DNA of 64,000 nucleotides from Verrucomicrobiota bacterium (GCA_017301995.1 JAFLEH010000007.1:21919-85918); one strand, 5' to 3'. Positions 43,287-53,754 are shown, counted from the stretch's first letter. A program made the numbers and translations. The notes: generated from the sequence alone by a model not told the origin.

Positions 43287-45596
43287 TCAGTTCGCGCTTT
43301 TGACCGGCTCCACGGCGAACACCGGCGCGGCCCATCCGGCGCGGGCGGGCAGCGACGCCTTTTCGCCATAGACCTGCTCTTTCCACGCCTCATCGGTCAT
43401 CCTCTCGCCCAGCGGCCGGGTGAATTCGTGGTGCCGATAGACCGGACCGGTCACCGCGCGGGTGCCGTGCTTGTCATTCACCAGCGCGACCATCAGGCAC
43501 GGCCTGGACAGGCCTTCGTGGAGGATTTTTCCAGTCACGCCGTCGGTGAAAACATCGGTGACCAACGCGGCCTTCCAGCGCTCGTCGTCGGCGGTGACGT
43601 TCTCGCCCATGGGTTCATCCATGTAGGAAAGCCGCATGCTGCGCAGTTCCTCCCATTCCCGCGCGTCCGGATCGTTTCCGGCGATCTCTTTTTCGGCAAC
43701 CGCGCGGCAGAGCCTGACATCCTTGAGAAACCGTCCGAGACGGGAATATTCCTCGCCGGCATCCGGGAGCAGTTGGTGTTTGGCCATGCCCGCGTCGGTG
43801 AACGCCACCAGCCGCTCCATGGCGCGCCAGAACGCCACATCCGGCTGCACGAAGGTGCGGGTCATCGGTGGCTTGGGCGGCTGGTCGGGATCGCCGCCTT
43901 CTCCCATTTCGGCGTACGCCTGTTTGGCGTAGAGCACGGTGTCGTGCTTCAGTTCGGCCCACGAACCTAACACGGTTTCGGTGGTCTTGGCGGCAAACGC
44001 GCGAGTCCGCATGAAATACGGGTAGTTGTCGTCGCGGTGGCCGCAGAGGCGTGTTGCCGCGTGAAGCTGCGCCGCGGCCATCGAGCCGAACCAAAACGCG
44101 TCCGGCTTTCCGCCCAGTTCGCCCCGGCAGGCTTCCATCCGCCGACCGAACAGTTCCTGATGATTTTCAGCCACGATCTCCAGTGCGACGGGCATCGAAA
44201 ACGGATCGCCGAAGGCTGCCGTGACAAACAAACCCGACGGCAGCGACGGGGCTTCCACCGGAGAACCGCGGGTCAGGGCGGATAGAATCCACGCGTCGGC
44301 GCTGAAGCGCTGGCCGAAAATCCGGAACGACGGCGGATCGGATTCCGGAGAAACCATTGTATTGTTAGGCCCGGAGACGATCGCCGGCTTCGGCAGTTTT
44401 CCGAGTGCGGCGGATAGTTTGGAAACCACCGCGCGGTCGGTGGCGGAGGACAGTTTGACATCGGCGGAGCCCAGCGTGGTGGCTATCCAGCGTTGGAACG
44501 CCGGGTAGTCGAGGTCGTCGCTGGGGCCGGCGAAAAAGGTGGTGATCTCCATCAGCGGCCGCCACAAATCGAGCGGGCGGGGCCCATCGGCGGGCTTGCG
44601 GGCCATGATTTGCGCGATCAGCAGCGCGTCGGTGATGCCGGGCGAGTCCTTTTCCAACAGAATTGGCCCCCGCAGGCCGAGAAACATCATCGCCCGGAAG
44701 TAGCCGCGCAGTTCCTCGGACTTGGTGTAGTGTGAGCGCGGGGTGAACTGGCTGTAATCGGTCGGCTTGCTGGGATCGTAGCAGGCGAAGAGCGGGGAGT
44801 TTTCGGTTTCCGCCGCTTTTCTAACGAGCGCGACCTCCGCGGCCAACCGGCCGGCCACCTCGGGCGTGAACCGTTTGCGGATGTCCGCCAGGCGTTTGTC
44901 CAGAAGCCGCGGATCGCATTTCGGGCGCGGATCGTCCTCATCAGCCTCATCGGAATGGTCGGAATCGTCCGGATTCTTCGGCTTCGGGGCGGATTTCTCA
45001 CAACCCAGCACCACCCATGCCGCGGCGAGCTGGGCCTCGACCCATTCGAGCCGCTTGGCGGTGGCGCCGTCCGTCTGCGGGCGGAGTTCGGCGGCGTTGC
45101 GCAGCATGGCGGTTAGAAAAGCGTCCAGGCGCGGCCGCAGCTCGCGGGTTTCGATCACTTCCAGCGCGTTGGAGAAATACCGGTGATAGGCGTGGAGGAA
45201 CACATCGGCGGTCACCATCCGCGGATGCCATGACAGATCCTCGGTTTCCGATCCCGCCATGCGGTCGAACATCTCCAACATTTCGTCGCTCCACTGATGG
45301 TCGGCGATGGGCGTTCCTTCGGGGTCCAGCAGCACGAAACGGTTCTCCGCCAGAAACGCGCGGGCCTCGGGCGAGATCCGGGCACGGAGTTTTTCCTTGA
45401 GCAGACGGTCGAGGTTTTTCGCGAACGGCAGGCCCGGCGGCTTTTCCTCCATCGGCTTTGCCGGAGCCGTGGGTCCGGAAATTCCGGCCGGCACCGGCGC
45501 GAACGGCTGGAGCGCGGCATCCGGCAGCGGCACCGCGCCAAGCGGCGTCAGGCATCCGAGCAAGGGCAGGATCGGGAAAATGATGGATTTCATCAT
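43287..45596 (-). CDS. Secreted DUF3160 protein
   Basis: A 769-residue protein with a signal peptide (MMKSIIFPILPLLGCLTPLGA). Family markers of DUF3160 are VTADVFLHAYHRYFSNALEVIE (about residues 130-150), YTKSEELRGYFRAMMFLGLRG and, in the C-terminal half, MRLSYMDEPMGENVTADDERWKAALVTDVFTD. A charged Asp/Glu-rich insertion (PKNPDDSDHSDEADEDDP) is near residue 210. The biochemical role of DUF3160 is not known. It sits between trmB (4-bp overlap, ATGA) and the MEMO-CapA gene, so all three are probably one transcript. Confidence 0.85.
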   Translation of the reverse strand: MMKSIIFPILPLLGCLTPLGAVPLPDAALQPFAPVPAGISGPTAPAKPMEEKPPGLPFAKNLDRLLKEKLRARISPEARAFLAENRFVLLDPEGTPIADHQWSDEMLEMFDRMAGSETEDLSWHPRMVTADVFLHAYHRYFSNALEVIETRELRPRLDAFLTAMLRNAAELRPQTDGATAKRLEWVEAQLAAAWVVLGCEKSAPKPKNPDDSDHSDEADEDDPRPKCDPRLLDKRLADIRKRFTPEVAGRLAAEVALVRKAAETENSPLFACYDPSKPTDYSQFTPRSHYTKSEELRGYFRAMMFLGLRGPILLEKDSPGITDALLIAQIMARKPADGPRPLDLWRPLMEITTFFAGPSDDLDYPAFQRWIATTLGSADVKLSSATDRAVVSKLSAALGKLPKPAIVSGPNNTMVSPESDPPSFRIFGQRFSADAWILSALTRGSPVEAPSLPSGLFVTAAFGDPFSMPVALEIVAENHQELFGRRMEACRGELGGKPDAFWFGSMAAAQLHAATRLCGHRDDNYPYFMRTRAFAAKTTETVLGSWAELKHDTVLYAKQAYAEMGEGGDPDQPPKPPMTRTFVQPDVAFWRAMERLVAFTDAGMAKHQLLPDAGEEYSRLGRFLKDVRLCRAVAEKEIAGNDPDAREWEELRSMRLSYMDEPMGENVTADDERWKAALVTDVFTDGVTGKILHEGLSRPCLMVALVNDKHGTRAVTGPVYRHHEFTRPLGERMTDEAWKEQVYGEKASLPARAGWAAPVFAVEPVKSAN

Positions 45597-46243
45597 GGGC
45601 TGTTACGGTTGGAATCTCCGGACTTTTCCAGCCGCAGGCGGAACATCGTCCGGCCCTCGGCCTCCCACTGGACTTGGAAATCGGTCTTCGGATAGAAAAA
45701 CGTGTCCTCTTCCCACGGAAGCCGCGTGAAATCCCCGGACCGCTCCGCCATTTCCCCCGCCCACGCGAAGTAGCCTTCGTGGTCGGTCATGAACAGCAGC
45801 TCGCCGCCGGGCCGGAGGGTGCGGTGTACCGCGTCGAGGAATTCCGGCTGGATCAGCCGCCGGCGGTGGTGGCGCGCCTTGGGCCACGGATCGGGGCACA
45901 GCACGTGGAGCCGCGAGACGGACGCCTCCGGCAGCAGCCATTCCACCGTGTAGCGGCTCTCCAGCCGCAGCACCCGCGCGTTTTCCAGACCCGCGCGGGT
46001 GAGTTTCCTCCCCACCTTGCGAACCCGTCCTAACAACCGCTCGACTCCCAGAAACATCCGGTCCGGAAACTCCCGCGCCATGGCCACCAGAAACGATCCG
46101 TCGCCGCAGCCGAGATCGACTTCCAACAACCGGTCCGGCGGGACCAGTTCGGCAGCGTCCAACCGGCGGAAATACTCCGCCGGCACGAATTCCCCCGGCA
46201 TCGCCGGACGGGGCAGCACATTGAGGGGCTGGCGCGCGCTCAC
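45593..46243 (-). CDS. trmB: tRNA (guanine46-N7)-methyltransferase
   Basis: The 216-residue enzyme methylates G46 in the tRNA variable loop. Motifs are the SAM-binding LEVDLGCGDGSFLVAMA (about residues 40-56), LHVLCPDPWPKARHHRRRLIQ (PDPWPKxRHxxRR is the family signature) and, near the C terminus, an acidic-aromatic stretch (TFFYPKTDFQVQWEAEGRTMFRL). The start appears to be GTG at 46241-46243 with GGGGCG just upstream. It is the first gene of a minus-strand operon with the DUF3160 and MEMO-CapA genes and is divergent from the MFS transporter gene. Confidence 0.94.
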   Translation of the reverse strand: MSARQPLNVLPRPAMPGEFVPAEYFRRLDAAELVPPDRLLEVDLGCGDGSFLVAMAREFPDRMFLGVERLLGRVRKVGRKLTRAGLENARVLRLESRYTVEWLLPEASVSRLHVLCPDPWPKARHHRRRLIQPEFLDAVHRTLRPGGELLFMTDHEGYFAWAGEMAERSGDFTRLPWEEDTFFYPKTDFQVQWEAEGRTMFRLRLEKSGDSNRNSP

Positions 46244-46397
46244 CGCCCCATTGACCTCGAACCCGGCCCATCAGGCAATCCGAAATTCCGGAAATCCCGC
46301 TTCCGCTTGACGGGCTCGCGCGGCGCCGCCAATCTCCCCACGATCCTCGGACGCGGCGTGCACGCGCCGGGACCCCGCCGATCCTCCCAAAATTCCC

Positions 46398-47927
46398 ATG
46401 ACACTTCCCGCCGCCCAACTTTTCTCCAGTCCGCCGATAGCCGCGATCACCGTGGAGACCGTCGCCGCCTGGCTGCCCCCCGTCATGCTCGGCCTGGTGG
46501 TATGGCTCTATTTCATGAACAACCCGCTGCGGCATGGCGCTTGGTTCATGGTCCGGAGGTTCATCAACTGGTTTCCGCTGGGCATGACCTACGCCTTCCT
46601 CTACATGGGTCGCTATAACCTAACCGTCTCGAAAAACTCGCTCGGAGCGCTGATGACCAAGGAGGAATTCGGAACCATCTTCGCGGCTGGCACCGCGACC
46701 TACGCGTTCTCGTTTCTCGTCAACGGCCCGCTGGTGGACAAGATCGGCGGCAAGCTCGGCATCATCATCGCCGCCGTCGGATCGTCGCTCGCCAACATCG
46801 GCATGGGTGCGATAACCTATCTGGTGATCACCGGCAAGATGACGTCCCACATCGTGCTGGCCTACTCGCTGGTCTATGCGCTGAACATGTATTTCCAAAG
46901 CTACGGCGCGGTTTCCATCATCAAGGTGAAGGCCTACTGGTTCCACGTCCGGGAGCGGGGCTTGTTCGGCGCGATCTTCGGCACGCTGATTTCGTTCGGC
47001 GTGTATTTCGCCTTCGACTGGGGCGAGGCGATCGCGGAAGCCGCCAAGGCCGGTCCGGCAAAGAACGCGGACTGGCTGCACGGGCTGATCCAGACGATGT
47101 TCGCGCTGCCGGACGGCTCCAAGGACGCGGTGTGGGCGGTGTTTTTCGTGCCCGCCGCGCTCCTCATCGTGTGGGCCGTGCTCGACGCCTGGCTGCTCAA
47201 GGACACTCCGGAGCAGGCGAACTTTCCGCCCTTCGACACCCACGACGCCTCGTCCGGCCAGATGCACGTGGAGCTAACAACGATGGATCTCCTGAGAAAG
47301 GTCTTCGCCAGCCCGCTCATGCTGCTCTTCGCCGCGGTGGAACTCACTTCCGGCGTCCTGCGCAACGGCATCATGCAATGGTACTCGATCTTCGCCAAGG
47401 AAGTCCCGCAGACCGGCGCGGAGTGGATCAAGAACGACTGGGGCCTGCTGCTCTGCGTGTTCGGGATCGTCGGCGGATTCACTGGCGGGCTGGTTTCCGA
47501 CAAGTTCTTCCAATCCCGCCGCGGACCGCCGGCCGCGGTGCTCGGCGCAATCATGTTCTGCCTGACATTGGTGATGGCGGCCGCGATGCACCGCTCGCCG
47601 CTGGTGGTCGGATTGGCCGCCCTGTTCATCGTCGCGGCGGTCACCGGCGTGCATTCGCTGATGTCCGGCACCGCCGCCGCGGACTTCGGCGGCCGCAAGG
47701 CCACCGCCACCTGCTCCGGCATCATCGACGGCTGCGTTTATCTCGGCAGCAGCATCCAGTCGGTCGGCATCGGCTACCTCGCGAGCAAAAACTGGCTGTG
47801 GTGGCCGGTCTTCCTGATGCCCTTCGCCCTCACCGGATCGATCCTCGCCTTCCGCTTCTGGCACGAACTTCCCGCCGCCACCCGCAAGTTCAACGAAGAG
47901 CGCAAAGCCGCCGGACACAAGGTCTGA
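46398..47927 (+). CDS. MFS transporter, organophosphate:phosphate antiporter type (UhpC/GlpT-like)
   Basis: A 509-residue polytopic protein with about twelve membrane helices plus one extra N-terminal helix. The family signature YMGRYNLTVSKNSLG lies after the second hydrophobic stretch (about residues 72-86), and VDKIGGKLG and the later VSDKFFQSRRGP match the conserved loop motifs of the GlpT/UhpC family. Such proteins exchange sugar phosphates or glycerol 3-phosphate for inorganic phosphate, or act as sensors. Substrate cannot be assigned. It is monocistronic as far as the window shows. Confidence 0.88.
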   Translation: MTLPAAQLFSSPPIAAITVETVAAWLPPVMLGLVVWLYFMNNPLRHGAWFMVRRFINWFPLGMTYAFLYMGRYNLTVSKNSLGALMTKEEFGTIFAAGTATYAFSFLVNGPLVDKIGGKLGIIIAAVGSSLANIGMGAITYLVITGKMTSHIVLAYSLVYALNMYFQSYGAVSIIKVKAYWFHVRERGLFGAIFGTLISFGVYFAFDWGEAIAEAAKAGPAKNADWLHGLIQTMFALPDGSKDAVWAVFFVPAALLIVWAVLDAWLLKDTPEQANFPPFDTHDASSGQMHVELTTMDLLRKVFASPLMLLFAAVELTSGVLRNGIMQWYSIFAKEVPQTGAEWIKNDWGLLLCVFGIVGGFTGGLVSDKFFQSRRGPPAAVLGAIMFCLTLVMAAAMHRSPLVVGLAALFIVAAVTGVHSLMSGTAAADFGGRKATATCSGIIDGCVYLGSSIQSVGIGYLASKNWLWWPVFLMPFALTGSILAFRFWHELPAATRKFNEERKAAGHKV

Positions 47928-48201
47928 GCGGTCACTATATCCCGAAATCCGTAGTTCAAGGTGGATAGGGGAGGCGGTTTTCCACTGAAGGAACGGATTT
48001 GGACTGAAATCACTGATGTTAGGGAAGTGGTTTCGGGTCTATGGGAATCTGGCCTGTTGTGGAGCGCGCGGGATTTGCGGGTAAGGGTGCGGGGGATCGG
48101 GTGGTTTGTTGGGAAAGGGGGAGGGCTTTTGGGTGGCAGGCGGGGAGGGCCCGCGGCCAAGCCGACTGAACCCGGCGGTCCGTTGGATGCGGGTGCGGAT
48201 C

Positions 48202-48537
48202 TCAATCGGTGTGGAAGACTTCTTCCGCGGAGGCCCACCATTCGCCGTCTTTGCGGTCCGGGAAAGGGATGGTGCAGGGTTTGGCAACGTCCCACCACCG
48301 TTGGGTGGCGGGATCCGCGGCCATCACCGCCATGTCGGCTTCGAAGTCATCACCGGTGTACTCGAAATAACTGAAAAGGTGGGGTTTCCCCTCGATATCG
48401 CGGAGAAAGATCGTGTAGTTGCGGATATTGCAGCGCGCGATCATGAAGAGCACTTCCGGCCACACCGCCCGATGCAGCGCTTTGTATTCGTCCAGGCGGT
48501 TGGGATCGAGGCCGATGACGGAACCGTGACGGGTCAT
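48202..48537 (-). CDS. rhaM: L-rhamnose mutarotase
   Basis: A 111-residue protein with the RhaM/DUF718 pattern: RLDEYKALHRAVWPEVLFMIARCNIRNYTIFL, then FSYFEYTGDDFEADMAVMAADPATQRWW. His in LHRAVWPE and the Tyr/Trp residues fit the active site. RhaM interconverts alpha- and beta-L-rhamnose so that the isomerase can use the sugar. It follows rhaT by 14 bp, supporting co-transcription and a rhamnose catabolic role. The start at 48535-48537 gives MTRHGSVIGL, the usual length. Confidence 0.9.
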   Translation of the reverse strand: MTRHGSVIGLDPNRLDEYKALHRAVWPEVLFMIARCNIRNYTIFLRDIEGKPHLFSYFEYTGDDFEADMAVMAADPATQRWWDVAKPCTIPFPDRKDGEWWASAEEVFHTD

Positions 48538-48551
48538 ATGTTTTTTGTGGG

Positions 48552-49688
48552 TTAGAGTTGTCGGGTTTCGGCGGCGGGTTGGCGGCTGCCGAGAAGATTG
48601 CCGTAGTCGAGCATCAGCTTGCCGATGATCAGCAGGGCGACGGCGGCGACAAGCGCGCGCCGGGTGATGGGCCGCACGCCGCGCCATTCGCCGAAGGCCA
48701 CGCCGATCAGCGTGCCCAGCAGAATCAGCAGGATCATGTGGATCGCCCAGCAGGTTTGCTCGAAGCCGGCCACCTTCATGATGAAATGGTGGCCGAAGCC
48801 GTAGAAAAAGAACTGCCCATACCATAGGCAGCCGGTCAGCACGGCCATCGCCCAGTTGATGGGCAGGCAGGCGCGTTCCGTGCCCTCGGGCAGGGCGACC
48901 ACCTCGCCGAGCGTGCGGTGCCGGAAGTGCAGGATGAGGCAATAGATCGATGTGGTTAGAAACGCGCCTCCGTTGGCGAACGGATAGATCGCGTTGTTGG
49001 AAAACGTGGCCGCATCGATGCCCATCACCTTGTGTTTGTCGCCATACCATCTGGCGAGTTCGGCGATCGGCTCGCCTTCCGCGAGGGAGATGCCATAGAC
49101 CGCGGACAGCAGGCCCGCGACCAGGCACAATGCCAGCCCCAGCCACGCGCGGCCCGCGCCGGCGACCGCGCCGGAAGCCGTTTGGTCGCGCTCTTTCCAG
49201 CGTCCGGACACCCCGCAGAGAACCACGCCCGCGACTCCCACGGCGATTCCCGCCACAACCCAAACCGAACCATTCCGCGCCCAGAATTCGGCTAGATTCG
49301 CGGCCGTGTCCGCGAGCCCGGTTTTTCCTTTTGCGATGGCGTAGGCGGTGCCCACCACCGTGGAAATCCCGATGGCCGTGGCGTAGGTCACCGAAAATCC
49401 GACGTAACGGATGGCCACGCCGAACGCGGTGCCGCCGATGCCGTAGGCGGCGCCTAGCAGGAACGTCCGCCACATCGCGTCGCGCGGGGCATCCCGAACC
49501 ACCTGCCAAAAATCCGGGACAGTTAGGAACGCGCCCGCCACCGGCAGCAGCAGCCAGCAGAATGACGCCTGCGCCAGCCAATACGACTGCCACGACCATC
49601 CGCGCACCCGTTTTTGGGGAACATAGCAGCAAGCGGCCGATGCGGCGCCGATCGCGTGGAACAGGATGCTGGCGGCAAGCGGATTCAT
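48552..49688 (-). CDS. rhaT: L-rhamnose/proton symporter
   Basis: A 378-residue inner-membrane protein with about ten helices and clear RhaT features: an N terminus beginning ILFHAIGAASAACCYVPQKRVRGWSW, an internal GAAYGIGGTAFGVAIRYVGFSVTYATAIG block, and WYGQFFFYGFGHHFI in the C-terminal half. It imports L-rhamnose with a proton. The start at 49686-49688 (MNPLAASIL) was chosen over an upstream ATG. It lies 7 bp after the URO-D-like gene and before rhaM, in a unit divergent from an AraC-type regulator. Confidence 0.9.
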   Translation of the reverse strand: MNPLAASILFHAIGAASAACCYVPQKRVRGWSWQSYWLAQASFCWLLLPVAGAFLTVPDFWQVVRDAPRDAMWRTFLLGAAYGIGGTAFGVAIRYVGFSVTYATAIGISTVVGTAYAIAKGKTGLADTAANLAEFWARNGSVWVVAGIAVGVAGVVLCGVSGRWKERDQTASGAVAGAGRAWLGLALCLVAGLLSAVYGISLAEGEPIAELARWYGDKHKVMGIDAATFSNNAIYPFANGGAFLTTSIYCLILHFRHRTLGEVVALPEGTERACLPINWAMAVLTGCLWYGQFFFYGFGHHFIMKVAGFEQTCWAIHMILLILLGTLIGVAFGEWRGVRPITRRALVAAVALLIIGKLMLDYGNLLGSRQPAAETRQL

Positions 49689-49695
49689 GACCGGA

Positions 49696-50898
49696 TCAGA
49701 TTGGCGTGTCGAACTCCCCGAGATCAAGCGGATAGACGCCGTGTTGGCGGACCAGTTTGACGATCAGGTCGTAGGTGTGTCCGGAAACGCTGCTGCTCAC
49801 CGAGTGGTCGGACTGGAAGATCATGCCGCCGCCTTTGGCCGCATTCAGCTTGCGGAGCACCTCGCGGCGTACTTTTTCCGGATCACCTTCCTCCCACACC
49901 CGCATGTCGCTGTTGCCGCAAAAGCCCATGTGATGTCCGTAGTCGCGGCGCAGATCGCATACGTCGAGCCCGGCTTTGGCCTCCAGCGGGTTGTAGGCGT
50001 CCAGTCCCATTTCGATGAAGTCCGGGAGGATCGCCTTCACGTTGCCGCAACCGTGATAGATCACCGGCAGGCCGTTTTCGTGGCACAGCCCGATCATGGC
50101 CTTGACCGCCGGCTTGAAATATTTCCGCCAATAGTCCGGAGAGAAAAACATATTGTTCCGATAGGCCACATCACCCCAGATGACGAAACCATCGAGCATA
50201 CCGTCCGCCGCGCGGATCGCGGCCTCGGCGCATCGGGTGTAGTGTTCGCCGATCCGCAGGATCTGTTCGCCCATCCGTTCGGGTTCCTCGCCGATCCACA
50301 TCAGGGTGTTCATTTGTCCGACCAACCGGGTGAGGCACTCGGAGGCCTCGATCATGCTGCCGAAAACCGGGAAATCCGGCCGCAGCGATTTAACCGTATC
50401 CAGCCACGGCGGCGTATCGCGGCTGAATCCGTCGCCCACCCCGGCGATCTGGTTGTCACCGGCGCTGAAAAACCGTCGGGGATCGGCCGGATCATCGAAT
50501 TGGAATGCCTCCAGTTTCTCCAACGTGTCGGTGTCCCAGCTTTCCTGCTCGGGCATCGGCATGTCGTAGCGCTTGCGCAGGGTGGTCTCGAAGCCGGTTT
50601 TGACGATCACCTCCTCGTCATCCTCGCGGAGGGTTTCGAAATCCCGGATGTGCGGATCCATGTTAGGCACGGTGACGATCCAGTCGAGATCGTAGTGATA
50701 GTAGGGATTGGCGTCGTCCGGGAGACCGAGTTCCTCGCGCCAGCGGCGGATGAAGCCGCCCCAGAAGAAGTCGGAAATCGGCACCCGGTCCGGTTCCTGA
50801 TGGGCCAGCGCCTTTCTGATGCGATCCAATTTCACCTGCGTTCCCGGTTTGCGCTCCAGGCCGCATGCTGTTCCCACCGTGTCGAACATTCCGCTCAT
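49696..50898 (-). CDS. Uroporphyrinogen decarboxylase-family protein of unknown substrate
   Basis: A 400-residue TIM-barrel protein of the URO-D superfamily, probably closer to the MtaA/CmuA-like and glycan-associated branches than to HemE. Evidence includes KLDRIRKALAHQEPDRVPI at the N terminus (typical of the superfamily), DGFVIWGDVAYRNNMFFSPDYWRKYFKP, NGLPVIYHGCGNVKAILPDFIEMGLDAYNPLEAKAGLDV and MGFCGNSDMRVWEEG. The HGCGN segment offers His and Cys as possible zinc ligands. It is the first gene of the rhaT-rhaM unit, so a step in rhamnose or a related methylpentose pathway is suggested by position only. It is not expected to serve heme synthesis. Confidence 0.8.
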   Translation of the reverse strand: MSGMFDTVGTACGLERKPGTQVKLDRIRKALAHQEPDRVPISDFFWGGFIRRWREELGLPDDANPYYHYDLDWIVTVPNMDPHIRDFETLREDDEEVIVKTGFETTLRKRYDMPMPEQESWDTDTLEKLEAFQFDDPADPRRFFSAGDNQIAGVGDGFSRDTPPWLDTVKSLRPDFPVFGSMIEASECLTRLVGQMNTLMWIGEEPERMGEQILRIGEHYTRCAEAAIRAADGMLDGFVIWGDVAYRNNMFFSPDYWRKYFKPAVKAMIGLCHENGLPVIYHGCGNVKAILPDFIEMGLDAYNPLEAKAGLDVCDLRRDYGHHMGFCGNSDMRVWEEGDPEKVRREVLRKLNAAKGGGMIFQSDHSVSSSVSGHTYDLIVKLVRQHGVYPLDLGEFDTPI

Positions 50899-50935
50899 GA
50901 TGGAGGCAGATTATCAAACCTTGCCAAGGCGGTCC

Positions 50936-50964
50936 ATATCCGATATGTCCGAATTTATGTCCGA
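50936..50964. promoter_or_regulatory. Three tandem TCCGA words at the AraC start
   Basis: The words ATATCCGA, ATGTCCGA and ATGTCCGA occur at 50936, 50945 and 50957, overlapping the possible start codons of the AraC-type gene in the divergent rhamnose region. Tandem half-sites are typical of AraC-family operators, so this could be an autoregulatory or shared operator. The low copy number and coding overlap make this tentative. Confidence 0.25.
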
Positions 50965-51823
50965 TCCCGCACGTCAACGCGTCAATTCCGGAGCCTACAG
51001 CCAGCCGTTTTCCGGCGTGGGGGTCGAGTTTGACCCCTTGGGCGCCCCTCCGGACCGGTGCGGAATCACCCTCCACGAGGCCGGCTATCTCGCGGACTGT
51101 TCCGACTGGAATTTCCCCGCGGTTTTCAGTCCGTTCTGGCGGCTCTATCACAACGACCGGCGGGGTCACTGCGTGTTGTTTGACGAGGTTGCGACCGAGC
51201 TGATTCCCGGTCGCCTGTTGCTGATTCCTCCGTTTCGGTTTTTCCATTGCCTCGGAAAGAATCCGGTTCCCGCGCTGTGGCTGGCGTTCGGATTCAACCG
51301 GCGGCTGGATCCCGGCACTCCGATGCCCGTGGTGCTATCGGCCCGCGAAACCGAGCTGTGTCTGATCCGGGACTTGGCGCGATCGATAGAGGCGGACGGC
51401 TGCACCCCCAGCCAAGCGGTTCTGCACCATTCGTTCGCCCTGCTTCAGATCACCCTGTGCCGCCCGGAACTCGTCTGGCGCAAGCCTCCGCCAGCGGAAC
51501 TCGAGCGCGCGCGGTCCTGTATCGAACGCGAATACGCCTCCCCTCTAACGGTCCCAAAACTCGCCGCCACGGCGGGAATGGGGATCACCGGCTTCGCCCG
51601 AGCGTTTCTCCGGGAGTTCGGTACCACCCCGGCCCGCTATGTGACCGGAGTGCGCGTCCGAGAGGCGGCCCGGCTTTTGTTGGAAACCGACCTCAGCATC
51701 GATCAGGTGGCCGACCGAACGGGGTTTCCGAACCGCGCGTATTTCAGCCGGGTGTTTCACAAGGTCACCCGCGAATGGCCTGCCGGTTTCAGGAAGCGGA
51801 AGAATCCCCGCTTGCCCACATAG
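50945..51823 (+). CDS. AraC-family transcriptional regulator, probable rhamnose regulator
   Basis: About 292 residues with an N-terminal cupin-like sensor part (GVGVEFDPLGAPPDRCGITLHEAGYLAD, FPAVFSPFWRLYHNDRRGHCVLF) and two C-terminal helix-turn-helix motifs: SPLTVPKLAATAGMGITGFARAFLREFG and LSIDQVADRTGFPNRAYFSRVFHK. It is divergent from the URO-D-rhaT-rhaM unit, the usual place for a pathway-specific activator responding to the sugar. The start is uncertain: ATGs at 50897 and 50900 would overlap the opposite gene's start, so I prefer 50945 or 50957, leaving about 50 bp for a shared promoter. Confidence 0.85.
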   Translation: MSEFMSDPARQRVNSGAYSQPFSGVGVEFDPLGAPPDRCGITLHEAGYLADCSDWNFPAVFSPFWRLYHNDRRGHCVLFDEVATELIPGRLLLIPPFRFFHCLGKNPVPALWLAFGFNRRLDPGTPMPVVLSARETELCLIRDLARSIEADGCTPSQAVLHHSFALLQITLCRPELVWRKPPPAELERARSCIEREYASPLTVPKLAATAGMGITGFARAFLREFGTTPARYVTGVRVREAARLLLETDLSIDQVADRTGFPNRAYFSRVFHKVTREWPAGFRKRKNPRLPT

Positions 51824-51846
51824 CCGGGCGGGCCTAAAGTCCGGGC

Positions 51847-52929
<1,083 letters not shown>

Positions 52930-52956
52930 CTTCCATCCGGGCCAACCGTTTTTCGC

Positions 52957-53730
52957 ATGCCGGATATCCCGCAAATCAGCCTTGGCACCGCGGTGCTCGT
53001 GATTTTCACGGTGTGCGCCGGATTTGTCATGCTGCGGGGGATCGGGCGGATGCTGATCGGCACGGTGGTGCTCGCGCTGAGCGCGTGGCTGGCGTTTCTC
53101 GTATGGCAGACGGCGCCGACGCTCTCGCTGGAATGGACCGGCCGTTCGTTGGCCGCGATCACGCTGGGGCTGCCGGTGGTCGTGTTTCTAACGTCTTTTG
53201 TGGTGTTGCGAAAGGTGCTCAAGTTCGTCGCCAATCCGTTCGGTTCCGCGGAGTCGGCGAAATCCTCCGCGCCGGTGACGGGGGGGCGCTTGGTTTTGAG
53301 GTTTCTCTTTTCATTGGTTCCAGCCACGCTTTTGTGCTTGGTCGGGGCCACAGTGATCCACCATACCGGATCGGTCGCCGAGATCCGGGCCTACGCGGAA
53401 AAATCGCTGGGGATCACCGAATCCACCCCGGCACGCTATTTCCAGGACTTGAAAACGGCGGTGGAGTCGGCCTTGCCCGCGGCGTTGTTGGATTTTCTCG
53501 ATCCCCTTGCGAACCCCGCCCGTGTCGAACTCGCCAAGGCGATCACCGAGCAATCCTCCAAACCGCGACTCCCGGCCATCGATCCCGCCACCGGCAAGCC
53601 GATTCCGCGCGCCATCCCCGTTGACGACCCCGAACTCACCGGTCTTGCCCGCAAAGGCCGCTACGGCGACCTCCTCCGGCATCCCGTTCTAACCAAACAC
53701 ACCGCCCCGCGCCCCTCTAAAAACAAATAA
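52957..53730 (+). CDS. CvpA-like four-helix membrane protein
   Basis: A 257-residue protein with four hydrophobic segments in the first 150 residues: TAVLVIFTVCAGFVMLRGIG, GTVVLALSAWLAFLVW, SLAAITLGLPVVVFLTSFVVL and LVLRFLFSLVPATLLCLVGAT. A soluble C-terminal half follows (ESALPAALLDFLDPLANPARVELAKAITEQ). The topology and the LRxxLKFV loop resemble CvpA family proteins, which are linked to envelope maintenance, but the similarity is loose. It lies between aroC and gatB on the same strand with short gaps. Confidence 0.6.
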   Translation: MPDIPQISLGTAVLVIFTVCAGFVMLRGIGRMLIGTVVLALSAWLAFLVWQTAPTLSLEWTGRSLAAITLGLPVVVFLTSFVVLRKVLKFVANPFGSAESAKSSAPVTGGRLVLRFLFSLVPATLLCLVGATVIHHTGSVAEIRAYAEKSLGITESTPARYFQDLKTAVESALPAALLDFLDPLANPARVELAKAITEQSSKPRLPAIDPATGKPIPRAIPVDDPELTGLARKGRYGDLLRHPVLTKHTAPRPSKNK

Positions 53731-53754
53731 CAGATAACCCATATCCCTCATCCC

